In this document: positions 1-8,219 of the stretch, piece after piece | How positions within the stretch are numbered: the first letter of the stretch is position 1 | Layout: every line of letters begins with the position of its first letter | Assembly: GCA_910585295.1 (NCBI GenBank) | Contig: CAJUDE010000037.1 | Location: 84,846 to 148,845 of the forward strand | Reading direction: 5' to 3' | DNA from: an uncultured Lachnospiraceae bacterium | Lineage (GTDB): Bacteria > Bacillota > Clostridia > Lachnospirales > Lachnospiraceae | Length of the DNA stretch: 64,000 nt | The notes under the pieces: generated by a model | Databases searched by the model: none | Seen by the model: only the letters and a program-made list of their open reading frames with translations | What the model was told of the DNA's origin: nothing | Position numbers and translations under genes: made by a program

Positions 1-1
1 C

Positions 2-1144
2 TATTACAGCAGGGATGCCGCAAAAGTCAGCGTGAATTCCTATATTTATTCTGTGGATGAGACAGGGGACTTTTATAAAGAAATTACAAAGCAGAACGAC
101 GGCCAGCTATTTTCTGAGAAAGGCTCCTATGATGAGCTAGAAAAAACAGCGGCGAATTATGTGCTGAATTATTCAGACAAAGACTTTTACCAGGTCTACA
201 CTTTTGAATATGACATGGAAGCGGAATTAATGGAGGCAATCAGCTCAAATGCATTGTCCAATTTGGGAAATTTATCTGGCACTTCCTCAGGATTCCATGC
301 ATACACGGCACAGGAGCCTGGAATTGTGTCCTACCATGTGGATGGGCTGGAAAATGTGACAACGGATAACTTTACCACCGATATCTTCGATGCATCGGCC
401 CATATGAAAAACAGCTTAATTGCACGGGAACAGGTGTCGGCAGGAGACCCAGCATATAAACTGATTACCAGCGAGACATGGGACTTATTAGTCCCCATTG
501 GGGAAAACCTGGCAAAAGACCTGGCAAAAGAATCCAATATCCAAGTACAATTTAAAAAAGACAATTCTACTGCCTGGGGCGCCTCCCATGTTTTGAATCA
601 AGATAATGCCTGGTATTTAATCCTTACATTCCAGAATTCAGGGATCCGTTTTGCCGCAGACCGTTACCTGGACATTAAATTGTTATTGTCCGACACCAAT
701 GGGCTGAAAATTCCAAATACCGCCCTGACAGAGAAAGAGTTTTTCTTAATCCCTAAGGAATTCCTTACAAAAGGCGGGGATGACAACGTAAACGGGGTCA
801 TGCACCAATATATGGATAATGAAGGCAAAACTATTATGGAATTCACCCCAGCCTCAGTGGTAGAAGAGACAGAAGACAGGTATTATATTACTGGAGACAA
901 TTTTGAAAAAGGAAACAGCATTATCAAGCCTGATTCCAATGAAGAATTTATTTTAAGCGAAACGGAAAAATTGCAGGGAGTGTACAATATCAACAAAGGT
1001 TATGCCGTATTCCGTAAGGTAAAGATACTGTTCCAAAATCAGGAATACACCATAATTGACACTGGGACAAGCTATGGCATTTCACTATATGACCATATTG
1101 CACTGGACTCCTCTGCAATATCAGAAAACGAGATTATTCACTAG
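2..1144 (+). CDS. HlyD-family efflux adaptor-like protein (5' end outside window)
   Basis: The reading frame is open to the left edge (in-frame codons from base 2 read YYSRDAAKVSV), so this is the C-terminal part of a longer protein. A GTG at 32 could be mistaken for the start. The repeated beta-rich segments (SVNSYIYSVDETGDF, GEVHL-like loops, FEKGNSIIKPDSNEEF, VDTGTSYGISLYDHIAL-like end) resemble the HlyD/membrane-fusion-type adaptor that often precedes yggS and sepF in Lachnospiraceae. The exact substrate is unknown. It ends 13 bases before yggS, and the yggS ribosome site overlaps its stop, so the two are probably cotranscribed. Family assignment is from overall resemblance and context, not from a diagnostic motif. 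Confidence 0.6.
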   Translation, partial: YYSRDAAKVSVNSYIYSVDETGDFYKEITKQNDGQLFSEKGSYDELEKTAANYVLNYSDKDFYQVYTFEYDMEAELMEAISSNALSNLGNLSGTSSGFHAYTAQEPGIVSYHVDGLENVTTDNFTTDIFDASAHMKNSLIAREQVSAGDPAYKLITSETWDLLVPIGENLAKDLAKESNIQVQFKKDNSTAWGASHVLNQDNAWYLILTFQNSGIRFAADRYLDIKLLLSDTNGLKIPNTALTEKEFFLIPKEFLTKGGDDNVNGVMHQYMDNEGKTIMEFTPASVVEETEDRYYITGDNFEKGNSIIKPDSNEEFILSETEKLQGVYNINKGYAVFRKVKILFQNQEYTIIDTGTSYGISLYDHIALDSSAISENEIIH

Positions 1145-1157
1145 GAGGGAAAGGACC

Positions 1158-1847
1158 ATGGTAAAAGAAAATTTAGGGCAGGTACTCAAAAATATAGAAC
1201 AGGCATGCCAAAAATCAGGCAGGGACCCAAAAGAAGTAACATTGATAGCTGTAAGTAAGACAAAGCCTGTCCCCATGCTAGAAGAGGCATACTGTGCAGG
1301 GAGCCGGGATTTTGGAGAAAATAAGGTGCAGGAAATTATGGACAAATACCCTGTGCTTCCAAAAGATATCCATTGGCATATGATTGGGCATTTGCAACGG
1401 AACAAAGTAAAATATATTGTTGATAAGGTATGCCTGATCCATTCTGTAGATTCTTTGCGGCTGGCAGAGGAAATCAGCAGCCAAGCAGAAAAAAAACAAG
1501 TGGAAGTTGATATTCTTGTGGAAGTGAACATCGCCCAGGAAGAAAGCAAATTTGGCGTTTCCAAAGAGGAGGCCATACAGCTTGTGGAAGCAATTTCCAA
1601 ACTCCCGCATATCCATATCCAGGGCCTTATGGCAATTGCGCCATTTGTGGAGAATCCTGAGGACAACCGGGCATATTTTCGCCAAATCAAAAAATTATCT
1701 GTTGACATAATGAAAAAAAACATTGATAATGTAAGTATGTCTGCACTTTCCATGGGCATGACTGGTGATTACATGGTGGCAGTGGAAGAGGGATCAACGA
1801 TGGTCCGTGTCGGAACAGGCATTTTTGGAGAAAGAAACTATAGTTAG
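1158..1847 (+). CDS. yggS: YggS/PROSC pyridoxal-phosphate homeostasis protein
   Basis: A 229-residue PLP-binding protein of the YggS family, a single alanine-racemase-type TIM barrel that buffers free pyridoxal phosphate in the cytosol and has no known catalysis. The PLP lysine lies in AVSKTKP near residue 36. Other family landmarks are GENKVQE, WHMIGHLQRNK, HSVDS, GLMAIAP and the C-terminal SMGMTGDY and VRVGTGIFG. I chose ATG 1158 because it follows a strong AGGAGGGA site (1143-1150). An in-frame start at 1056 would extend 34 residues of non-family sequence back into the HlyD-like gene. It sits just before sepF, the classic Gram-positive division-cluster order. Confidence 0.95.
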   Translation: MVKENLGQVLKNIEQACQKSGRDPKEVTLIAVSKTKPVPMLEEAYCAGSRDFGENKVQEIMDKYPVLPKDIHWHMIGHLQRNKVKYIVDKVCLIHSVDSLRLAEEISSQAEKKQVEVDILVEVNIAQEESKFGVSKEEAIQLVEAISKLPHIHIQGLMAIAPFVENPEDNRAYFRQIKKLSVDIMKKNIDNVSMSALSMGMTGDYMVAVEEGSTMVRVGTGIFGERNYS

Positions 1848-1879
1848 TATAGAATTGATATTGTTTAAGGGAGACTATT

Positions 1880-2407
1880 ATGGGAATGCTCGATAAATTT
1901 TTAGATGTAATGAGGCTGAATTCGGATGATGATGATTTCTACGATGATGATTATTACGATGACGATTATGAAGAGGAAAAGCCCAAACGGAAGAGCTTTT
2001 TAAAGGAGAAAGATTCAGACGATGAAGACGAGCCTTATGAGGAGAAGCGCCCACGCCCGGTAAAAAGCCAGAAAGTGACCCCTATGCGCCCTTCCAAAAG
2101 GCAGGGGGCGTCTGGCATGGAGGTATGTGTCATTAAGCCTACCACAGTAGATGACGCACGGGAGATTACGGAAACGCTGCTCTTAAACAGGACAGTTGTC
2201 TTAAATGTAGAGGGGCTGGATGTGGACATCGCGCAGCGTATTATAGACTTCACTTCCGGTTCTTGTTTCGCCATTAGTGGAAACCTTCAAAAGATTTCCA
2301 ATTACATATTTCTTATCACGCCGTCAAGCGTGGATATTTCTGGTGATTTTGCCACAAATATTATGAATATGGATTCTTTTGACATGCCTCCAATAAAGGA
2401 GTTTTAG
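1880..2407 (+). CDS. sepF: Cell division protein SepF
   Basis: A 175-residue SepF. In Gram-positive bacteria this protein tethers FtsZ to the membrane and shapes the division septum. The N-terminus (MGMLDKFLDVMRL) is the amphipathic membrane anchor. It is followed by a very acidic Asp-rich linker (about residues 14-35) and a Lys/Arg/Pro linker. The globular SepF domain runs from about residue 80 to the end (VCVIKPTTVDDAREITETLL, VLNVEGLD, RIIDFTSGSCFAI, FLITPSSVDI). The start follows an AAGGGAGA site. It lies between yggS and ylmH, the conserved order. The Asp-run linker is longer and more acidic than usual, which probably reflects low constraint on that segment. Confidence 0.95.
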   Translation: MGMLDKFLDVMRLNSDDDDFYDDDYYDDDYEEEKPKRKSFLKEKDSDDEDEPYEEKRPRPVKSQKVTPMRPSKRQGASGMEVCVIKPTTVDDAREITETLLLNRTVVLNVEGLDVDIAQRIIDFTSGSCFAISGNLQKISNYIFLITPSSVDISGDFATNIMNMDSFDMPPIKEF

Positions 2408-2411
2408 GGAT

Positions 2412-3170
2412 ATGGCTATGACAAGGGAAGAAACATTGCTGGCCAAGCGTTTTATTGATTTGTCCAGGCAGGCGCAGCAGAAAAATATTGTCTTATTCAG
2501 TGATTTTTTAAACCTTAATGAATTGAATATTTTCCGCCGGCAAAGTTCTGAATTATATTCTGGATATAAACTGTTTGGCGGCTATGAGTTAAGTGAGCGT
2601 CAGATGATTGCATTTTTGCCTGATGCTCTTTGTTATGCCTGGGAATTTCCAATTACATGCCTGCAAATCTCACCAACCAACGCAAAATTTGCAGAGGAGT
2701 TAAGCCACAGGGATGTTTTGGGAAGCCTTATGAACCTGGGCATTGAACGTTCCAAGCTAGGGGATATCCTGGTGGACGGGCCATTGGTTTATGTTTTTTG
2801 CGAGGAAAAAATTGCCGGCTACCTTGCAGAACAGTTGACACAGATACGCCATACTACGGTGTTGGTGAAACAGGCCGTTCTGGGGGACATACAAATAGAG
2901 CCAAAGAAAGAAGCTGCAGAAGGGATTATCACCTCGAACCGTCTGGATAGCGTAGTTGCCTGCATATGCAAAATCTCACGTTCACAGGCAAGCCAGCTTA
3001 TCCATGGAGGGAAAGTATTTGTCAATAATAAAGAAACCCTCCAGGCCGCTTATGAATGCAAGCCTCAAGAATTGATCTCTATACGTTCCATTGGGCGGTT
3101 CCGTTTTCAGGGCTGTATGGGGGAGACACGCAAAGGGCGTTTGAAAATGAAATATGAAAAATACATTTAA
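2412..3170 (+). CDS. ylmH: YlmH-type S4 RNA-binding protein
   Basis: A 252-residue protein of the YlmH family. It has an N-terminal alpha/beta region (MTREETLLAKRFIDLS, FLNLNELNIF) and a C-terminal S4 RNA-binding domain (about residues 175-240, NRLDSVVACICKISRSQASQ then GGKVFVNNK). YlmH of Bacillus has been implicated in rescuing stalled 50S-peptidyl-tRNA complexes; here only the family is seen. It starts 4 bases after sepF. ATG 2418 is an equally possible start, two codons downstream. Confidence 0.9.
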   Translation: MAMTREETLLAKRFIDLSRQAQQKNIVLFSDFLNLNELNIFRRQSSELYSGYKLFGGYELSERQMIAFLPDALCYAWEFPITCLQISPTNAKFAEELSHRDVLGSLMNLGIERSKLGDILVDGPLVYVFCEEKIAGYLAEQLTQIRHTTVLVKQAVLGDIQIEPKKEAAEGIITSNRLDSVVACICKISRSQASQLIHGGKVFVNNKETLQAAYECKPQELISIRSIGRFRFQGCMGETRKGRLKMKYEKYI

Positions 3171-3240
3171 AAGGAACTTTTGCCAAGAACGGCGTTTTAT
3201 ATTGGCATCCTGTAACTGGCAAATCCTTTGTTAGTCAAAT

Positions 3241-3262
3241 GCCCCGCAGCAAGCTACGGGGC
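3241..3262. terminator. GC-rich hairpin after ylmH, possible terminator
   Basis: The arms GCCCCGcAGC and GCTaCGGGGC (one mismatch) pair around a 2-nt loop, about 70 bases past the ylmH stop. No T-run follows, so this is either a weak terminator or a folded dispersed element. A very similar hairpin (CCCCGCAGC / GCTGCGGGG) lies at 54547-54570. Confidence 0.4.
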
Positions 3263-3327
3263 ATAGCCTAGCTTGTTCTCTTTGCCCCAAGGGGCGGGGT
3301 ATTTGGTCTGCACTCCGTTTTGGTCGG

Positions 3328-3352
3328 CGCTGTGTGCCAGCGGCACACAGCG
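3328..3352. repeat. 11-bp perfect inverted repeat in the aroB leader
   Basis: CGCTGTGTGCC and GGCACACAGCG are perfectly complementary around an AGC loop. It lies in the 273-bp gap between ylmH and aroB, which holds four GC-rich hairpins in a row (3241, 3284, 3328, 3368) and no gene. Its role is unknown. Confidence 0.7.
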
Positions 3353-3353
3353 T

Positions 3354-3420
3354 CCCTCGCGGCATTCGCCAAATATCCGCGCGAGCGCGGCTGCTTGGCT
3401 CATTGCCCGCGGGAATAAAG
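3354..3420 (+). repeat. Dispersed GC-rich hairpin repeat, copy 1
   Basis: A 67-bp block that matches 6071-6137 without gaps at about 55 of 67 positions (counted by eye). Its core folds as GCCAA-atat-CCGCGC-GA-GCGCGG-ctgc-TTGGC (3368-3399), a stem with a symmetric 4+4 internal loop. A shorter related piece, GCGCGGCTGCTTG with flanks, lies on the minus strand near 39265-39290. Copy 1 ends 23 bases before the aroB start, so it would be in the 5' leader of that mRNA. Confidence 0.7.
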
Positions 3421-3443
3421 TAAGAAAAAAGAAAGGAAAGCAT

Positions 3444-4553
3444 ATGGGTAAAACAATTGAAGTATCTTATGGCGGCAAGCCATGTTATAATATAGAAATT
3501 CAGGAAAATTTCAGCCTTCTTCCAGAAAAATTGAAAGGCCTTGGATATGGAAAGAACCGGGCGTGCATTATTACAGAAACTATTGTGGCAGATTTATACT
3601 TAAAAGAGGTGGAAGCACTGCTTTCTAAGGTATTTTCCTGCTGTACATCCTTTGTATTTGAGGCTGGGGAAGCCAGTAAGAATACAGAGACTGTGGGGAA
3701 GGTTTATGGACACTTAATCCAGAATTCTTATGACCGCAAGGACGTTTTAATTGCATTGGGCGGCGGGGTTGTGGGGGATTTAACCGGATTTACGGCTGCC
3801 ACTTACCTTAGGGGAATTGATTTTGTGCAAATCCCAACCACATTGCTGGCGCAGACGGACAGCAGCATTGGCGGAAAAACAGGCGTGGATTTTTGGCAAT
3901 ACAAGAATATGGTGGGCGCTTTTTATATGCCAAAACTGGTCTATCTCAATATCTCCACCTTAAAAACATTGCCCGAACGCCAATTTTCTTCTGGAATGGC
4001 TGAAATCATCAAACATGGCTATATCAAAGATAAAAATTATACAGATTATATCCGAACCCACAGTGGGGAAATTATGGGGCAAATATATGGTATTTTGGAG
4101 GAGATGGTCTCTAGAAGCTGCCTAATTAAGCGGGATGTGGTGGAACGTGACCCGAAAGAGCAGGGGGAGCGGGCGCTTTTGAATTTTGGCCATACCATTG
4201 GCCATGCTATAGAGAAACTGTCTAATTTTACTTTATTCCATGGGGAATGCGTGGCGCTTGGCATGGTTGGCGCTGGCTATATTTCTTGCCAGAAAGGCAA
4301 TATTACCCCAGGGCAGTTAGAGGAACTGGAACAGGTTTTAAAAAGCTATAAACTTCCAGTGACATTGAAAAAGTTCCCACATACGCCAGAAGAAATCTTT
4401 GCGGCAACCAAACTGGACAAAAAAATGGAGGCTGGTAAAATTAAGTTTATATTGCTGCAGGAATTTGGGGAGGCTTATACCACAAAGGAACTGGAAGAAT
4501 CCGAAATTTTAGATGGAATTCGTTATATTATGGGGGTAAAGAAAGAGAAATAA
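3444..4553 (+). CDS. aroB: 3-dehydroquinate synthase
   Basis: A 369-residue AroB, which converts DAHP to 3-dehydroquinate in the second step of the shikimate pathway, using NAD and a divalent metal. Visible landmarks are GGGVVGDLTGF (NAD loop), the IPTTLLAQTDSSIGGK substrate loop, MAEIIKHG, and metal-site histidines in NFGHTIGHAIE and FHGECVALGM. ATG 3444 follows GAAAGGAAAG. The frame stays open back to 3273, but that extension would run through the GC hairpin repeats and does not look like protein. No other aro genes are nearby. It is followed 18 bases later by lspA. Confidence 0.96.
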   Translation: MGKTIEVSYGGKPCYNIEIQENFSLLPEKLKGLGYGKNRACIITETIVADLYLKEVEALLSKVFSCCTSFVFEAGEASKNTETVGKVYGHLIQNSYDRKDVLIALGGGVVGDLTGFTAATYLRGIDFVQIPTTLLAQTDSSIGGKTGVDFWQYKNMVGAFYMPKLVYLNISTLKTLPERQFSSGMAEIIKHGYIKDKNYTDYIRTHSGEIMGQIYGILEEMVSRSCLIKRDVVERDPKEQGERALLNFGHTIGHAIEKLSNFTLFHGECVALGMVGAGYISCQKGNITPGQLEELEQVLKSYKLPVTLKKFPHTPEEIFAATKLDKKMEAGKIKFILLQEFGEAYTTKELEESEILDGIRYIMGVKKEK

Positions 4554-4571
4554 TGGGAGAGGGCATAGTTT

Positions 4572-5096
4572 ATGACAGCGAAACAACGAAATAACTGCAT
4601 CCTCTATGGAGCCAGTGTGCTTCTTCTGCTGGTATTGGATCAGTTTACAAAATATTTGGCTTCCACATATCTAGCAAACGGACATTCCATTGTGCTGATA
4701 GAAGGTGTATTCCAACTGCATTATCTAGAAAACCAGGGAGCAGCCTTTGGGATGCTGCAAGGTAAGAAATTGTGGTTTGTGGCAATCACTCTTATTATGC
4801 TGCTGCTTATGGTATTGGTTTATTTCCGTACCCCATTTGAAAAAAGATACCGCTGGTTCCGTATTATTTTAACACTTTTGACAGCAGGGGCGATAGGGAA
4901 CCTGATTGACCGTCTGCGCCTAAATTATGTGGTAGATTTTTTCTATTTTGAACTAATCAATTTTCCAATTTTTAATATTGCAGATATCTACGTAACGTTT
5001 GGGATGGCCCTTTTGTTTATTATGATCCTATTTTATTATAAAGACGAAGAGTTAGAGGTTCTTTGGCCATTTCAGAAAAAGGAAAGGGGAGAGTGA
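4572..5096 (+). CDS. lspA: Lipoprotein signal peptidase II
   Basis: A 174-residue inner-membrane aspartyl protease that removes signal peptides from prolipoproteins. It has four hydrophobic segments. The two catalytic aspartates fall in GNLIDRLRL (Asp113) and FNIADIYVTFG (Asp138), and the conserved DQFTK and NQGAAFGM motifs are present. The C-terminus (YYKDEELEVLWPFQKKERGE) is a short cytoplasmic tail. It ends 2 bases before the rluD start, so the genes are probably translationally coupled, the common lspA-rluD pair. Confidence 0.96.
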   Translation: MTAKQRNNCILYGASVLLLLVLDQFTKYLASTYLANGHSIVLIEGVFQLHYLENQGAAFGMLQGKKLWFVAITLIMLLLMVLVYFRTPFEKRYRWFRIILTLLTAGAIGNLIDRLRLNYVVDFFYFELINFPIFNIADIYVTFGMALLFIMILFYYKDEELEVLWPFQKKERGE

Positions 5097-5098
5097 AG

Positions 5099-6028
5099 AT
5101 GCAGGGAGAAATCCTGGAATTCCAGGTGACGCCTACGCAGGCCGGAGAGCGGTTAGACAAATTCCTTTCCGCAGCCTGCCCAGGCTATTCCCGGTCTTTT
5201 ATCCAAAAACTGGCAAAAGAAGGGCGGGTGCTGGTAAATCAGAAAGAACAGAAAGTGAATTATAAAGTGAGTGGAAATGACCATGTGCAGGCCATTATCC
5301 CCCCTGTGAAAGAATTAGAAGTGCATCCAGAGCAAATCCCTCTGGATATTTTGTATGAAGATGACAGCCTCTTAATTGTAAATAAGCCAAAAGGGATGGT
5401 AGTGCATCCCTCTGCAGGGCATGAATCTGGAACTTTAGTGAATGCCGTTTTGTACCATTGCAAAGAAAGCTTGTCTGGCATCAATGGCATCATGCGGCCT
5501 GGCATTGTCCACCGCATTGACCGGGACACCACTGGAGCATTGGTGGTTTGTAAAAATGACAATGCCCATCTAAAAATTGCAGAACAGATGAAAGCCCATT
5601 CTGTTACCCGGCGTTACTTTGGCATTGTAAAAGGGGTTGTCAAACAGGATATTGGCACAGTGGAAGGGGACATTGGCAGGCACCCCATTGACCGTAAAAA
5701 AATGGCGGTCAATGTCGCAAATGGGAAGCATGCCGTGACCCATTATAAAGTGCTTCAACGTTTTTCTGAACATACTTATGTAGAATTTGAGTTAGAGACA
5801 GGGCGTACACACCAAATCCGAGTCCATATGGCAAGCATTGGTCATCCCCTTCTGGGAGATGAGGTATATGGAAATGGGAAATCTCTGTGGAAGCTGCAGG
5901 GGCAAACCCTCCATGCGGCAACGATAGGGTTCATCCACCCTGCTACTGGGAATTACCTTGAAGTTACAGCCCCTTTGCCAGAATATTTTGCATCTCTATT
6001 AAGCCAATTATCCCACAACAGAGCTTAA
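5099..6028 (+). CDS. rluD: RluA-family 23S rRNA pseudouridine synthase (RluD-type)
   Basis: A 309-residue pseudouridine synthase. An N-terminal S4 domain (about residues 14-75) precedes the RluA catalytic domain. The active-site Asp is in HRIDRDTTG, and the family motif GRTHQIRVHMASIGHPLLGD follows. By analogy with the lspA neighbour in Bacillus (ylyB) it is probably the enzyme for U1911/1915/1917 in helix 69, but the target cannot be read from sequence. I chose ATG 5099 because a purine-rich site (5080-5092) precedes it; starting at 5063 would overlap lspA and add non-family residues. Confidence 0.92.
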   Translation: MQGEILEFQVTPTQAGERLDKFLSAACPGYSRSFIQKLAKEGRVLVNQKEQKVNYKVSGNDHVQAIIPPVKELEVHPEQIPLDILYEDDSLLIVNKPKGMVVHPSAGHESGTLVNAVLYHCKESLSGINGIMRPGIVHRIDRDTTGALVVCKNDNAHLKIAEQMKAHSVTRRYFGIVKGVVKQDIGTVEGDIGRHPIDRKKMAVNVANGKHAVTHYKVLQRFSEHTYVEFELETGRTHQIRVHMASIGHPLLGDEVYGNGKSLWKLQGQTLHAATIGFIHPATGNYLEVTAPLPEYFASLLSQLSHNRA

Positions 6029-6070
6029 CGGGGCATGAAATTTGATTTTGGAGAGCTTCGGGGATTTGCC

Positions 6071-6137
6071 CCCTCGCAGCAGTCGCCAAATATCCGCATG
6101 GACACGGTTGCTTGGCTCATTTCTGGCGGGAATAAAA
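6071..6137 (+). repeat. Dispersed GC-rich hairpin repeat, copy 2
   Basis: It matches copy 1 at 3354-3420 without gaps, about 55 of 67 positions by eye. GCCAA/TTGGC (6085-6089, 6112-6116) and CCG/CGG pairings are kept, while the loop-proximal stem has decayed. It lies in the 314-bp gap after rluD. The rest of that gap holds an AT-rich palindrome and a probable promoter. Confidence 0.7.
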
Positions 6138-6152
6138 ATTTATAATTGTAAA

Positions 6153-6181
6153 TTGTATATACATTTTCAAACAATTATAGT
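6153..6181 (+). promoter_or_regulatory. Probable sigma-A promoter for the cytidylate-kinase-like gene
   Basis: -35 TTGTAT (6153-6158), 17-bp spacer, -10 TATAGT (6176-6181). It overlaps a perfect 10-bp-arm palindrome, ATTATAGTAT/ATACTATAAT (6174-6197), which could be an operator. The start codon is about 160 bases downstream. That long leader holds another imperfect palindrome, GTATGCTTAAGTATAC (6260-6275), whose role is unknown. Confidence 0.5.
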
Positions 6182-6342
6182 ATAATAATACTATAATTTT
6201 AAACTAGTGTGCTGCCTATATTCTATCCAGCAAAAGCTTGCCTGAATATCATGTAGGCCGTATGCTTAAGTATACTTAATCAGGTTCAACCTATACAATT
6301 TGCATAACAAACGGACAGTAGAAGCAGAAAGGTGGTATATGT

Positions 6343-6978
6343 ATGGGAAAATTTGTAATTACAATAGGAAGGGAATTTGGCAGCGGCGGGCTGGATATAG
6401 GCCGAATGCTTTCTGAACAGTTAAAAGTGAAATGCTACGATAAAGAATTGCTTTCCATGGCTGCAAAAGAAAGTGGGCTTTGCCAGGAAATTTTTGAAAA
6501 CCATGATGAGAAGCCAACCAGCAGTTTTCTCTATTCCCTGGTTATGGACACTTATTCTGTCAGCGGCTATACTTCAGCGCCATTTCTGGATATGCCTTTA
6601 AACCATAAGGTTTTCCTGGCGCAATTTGAAGCCATTAAAAATCTTGCAAAAAAAGAATCCTGCATTATCGTTGGGCGCTGCGCAGACTATGCGTTAGCAG
6701 AGCATCCTAACTGCATTAATGTGTTTATCCATGCAGACATGGCATTTCGGATTGACCACATCATGCAGACCTTTGGCTTATCAAAGGAAAAGGCTGCGGA
6801 TATGATCCATAAAACAGATAAGAAACGCGCAAGTTATTATAATTACTATTCCAGCAAAAAATGGGGCGATTCCAGAAGCTACCATTTGGCTTTAGACAGC
6901 AGCCAGCTTGGGCTTCAAGGATGCAGTGAGATGATTTTAAATTATATAGAAATCCGAAAGAACAACAAAAAACATTAA
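6343..6978 (+). CDS. Cytidylate-kinase-like family protein
   Basis: A 211-residue P-loop protein of the cytidylate kinase-like family (Cytidylate_kin2 type), distinct from the housekeeping Cmk. The N-terminal TIGREFGSGGLDIG is the family's modified Walker A. KCYDKELL and the ESCIIVGRCADYAL Walker-B-like strand follow. The lid segment is near RIDHIMQTFGLSKEKAADMI, and the YYSSKKWGDSRSYHLALDSS nucleotide-binding stretch is typical. The real substrate of this family is not established. The start has a clear AAAGGTGG site. Its stop overlaps the stop of the converging recombinase (TTAA shared at 6975-6978). Confidence 0.85.
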   Translation: MGKFVITIGREFGSGGLDIGRMLSEQLKVKCYDKELLSMAAKESGLCQEIFENHDEKPTSSFLYSLVMDTYSVSGYTSAPFLDMPLNHKVFLAQFEAIKNLAKKESCIIVGRCADYALAEHPNCINVFIHADMAFRIDHIMQTFGLSKEKAADMIHKTDKKRASYYNYYSSKKWGDSRSYHLALDSSQLGLQGCSEMILNYIEIRKNNKKH

Positions 6979-8045
6979 TTGTCGGAATCTTCATGGAAAA
7001 TACTTCCTGAAAATTTCCCCGCCAGTTTCCTACGGTCATCATCAATGGCAGCGTAGTGCTGGCGGGTGGTTTCTACGCTTTTATGGCCTAATGCGTCGGC
7101 AACTAAGTAAATATCCCCAGTTTCTTTATAAAGGTTCGTCCCATAAGTGCTGCGTAACTTATGTGGCGTAATTTTTTTATTAATATTTGCCGCGCCAGTA
7201 TATTTCTTAACTAGTTTCTCAACAGAGCGGGTAGTGAGGCGGCTGTTTTTTAAGGACAGGAACAATGCGTTTTCATGCTCGGCAGGGGTTTTTTCAGCCA
7301 ACAGCGGGCGTTCCAGCTCTAAATAATCCAACAACGCCATGCTTACCTCATCGCCAAAATAAACCATAGATTCATTCCCGCCTTTGCGTACCACACGCAT
7401 GCCCTGGTTCTTAAAGCTCACATCACCGACATCAAGCCCCACACATTCCGACACACGGATCCCAGTCCCTAATAATAATGTAAGAATTGCCACATCCCTG
7501 TATTTTGTCTTCTGATGGGCTGCAAGTTGCCGTTCTGTAAGGGAGCTTCCCTTTTGGATTGTGGAAATTAATTCCGCGACCTCATCTTTATCCAGCCGAA
7601 TAATATTTTCCTTGTGCTTTTTTGGGGTCTCAACCATAGAAGGGGCGTTCGTCTTAATAAATTCTTTTTTAAAATAGTAATTATACATCGTTCGTATTGC
7701 AGACAGCTTCCGGGATTTCCCTTTTTCCCCATTTGTGACCGCCTGCCCGCCTTGTTTCTCATAATAGGAGAGATACGCCAAGTATTCTTCAATATCTACA
7801 GGCGTCATTTCATCTAACACCTGCAATGGGATGTCATGCATCGGCATATCCTTATAGATTGGGTTCTTTTCCTGGATAAATTCAAAAAACAGGCGTACAT
7901 CATATCCATAAGACAGCCGTGTCCTGGATGATGTATTCCTTATATCAAGGTATCGGAAAAAATCAGCGCAAAAACTTGGGAGTTCTTTCATTAATGCTTG
8001 CAATTTCCGTTTATTTTCTAAATTAATTTTTTCAACATAGTCCAT
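6975..8045 (-). CDS. Tyrosine recombinase, Xer-like
   Basis: A 356-residue tyrosine recombinase. It has an N-terminal SAM-like core-binding domain (about residues 22-130) and a C-terminal catalytic domain. All catalytic residues are visible: Arg197 in GTGIRVSE, Lys221 in VRKGG, His295 and Arg298 in PHKLRSTYG, His321 in LGHKSVETT, and the Tyr331 nucleophile in RQHYAA. I chose ATG 8045. A promoter (8074-8101) lies just upstream, inside what would be the 44-residue extension from an earlier ATG at 8177. It stands alone with no phage or IS genes near, which favours a housekeeping Xer or integron-like role over mobility. The site it acts on is not seen. Confidence 0.88.
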   Translation of the reverse strand: MDYVEKINLENKRKLQALMKELPSFCADFFRYLDIRNTSSRTRLSYGYDVRLFFEFIQEKNPIYKDMPMHDIPLQVLDEMTPVDIEEYLAYLSYYEKQGGQAVTNGEKGKSRKLSAIRTMYNYYFKKEFIKTNAPSMVETPKKHKENIIRLDKDEVAELISTIQKGSSLTERQLAAHQKTKYRDVAILTLLLGTGIRVSECVGLDVGDVSFKNQGMRVVRKGGNESMVYFGDEVSMALLDYLELERPLLAEKTPAEHENALFLSLKNSRLTTRSVEKLVKKYTGAANINKKITPHKLRSTYGTNLYKETGDIYLVADALGHKSVETTRQHYAAIDDDRRKLAGKFSGSIFHEDSDN

Positions 8046-8073
8046 GGGAAGTTTTCCTATCCTTATTCTTAAT

Positions 8074-8101
8074 TCTATATGCTTAATATCTATTATGGCA
8101 A
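8074..8101 (-). promoter_or_regulatory. Probable promoter of the tyrosine recombinase
   Basis: Read on the minus strand: -35 TTGCCA (8101-8096), 16-bp spacer, -10 TATAGA (8079-8074), about 29 bases before the ATG at 8045. About 60-110 bases further upstream lies an 8-bp inverted repeat, CAGTTCGC (8159-8166) and GCGAACTG (8181-8188), with a 14-nt gap. It could be an operator. Confidence 0.45.
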
Positions 8102-8219
8102 AATGCCTGTACGGCGCCATAGGTCCATAGGAACGGATAAACACTTGTTTTAATGGTTCAGTTCGCAAAATCAACATTTCGCGAACTGATATGTTTTACT
8201 AACCCCCTTGTGCTGCCCT

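Noticed and set aside
3273..3443. N-terminal extension of aroB through the GC-rich hairpin region
   Set aside because: The residues do not look like AroB, the region is a dispersed repeat with strong inverted repeats, and ATG 3444 has a good ribosome site.
6975..8045. Integrated phage or integrative element at the recombinase
   Set aside because: No phage, conjugation or attachment-site features lie on either side; the flanks are core genes.
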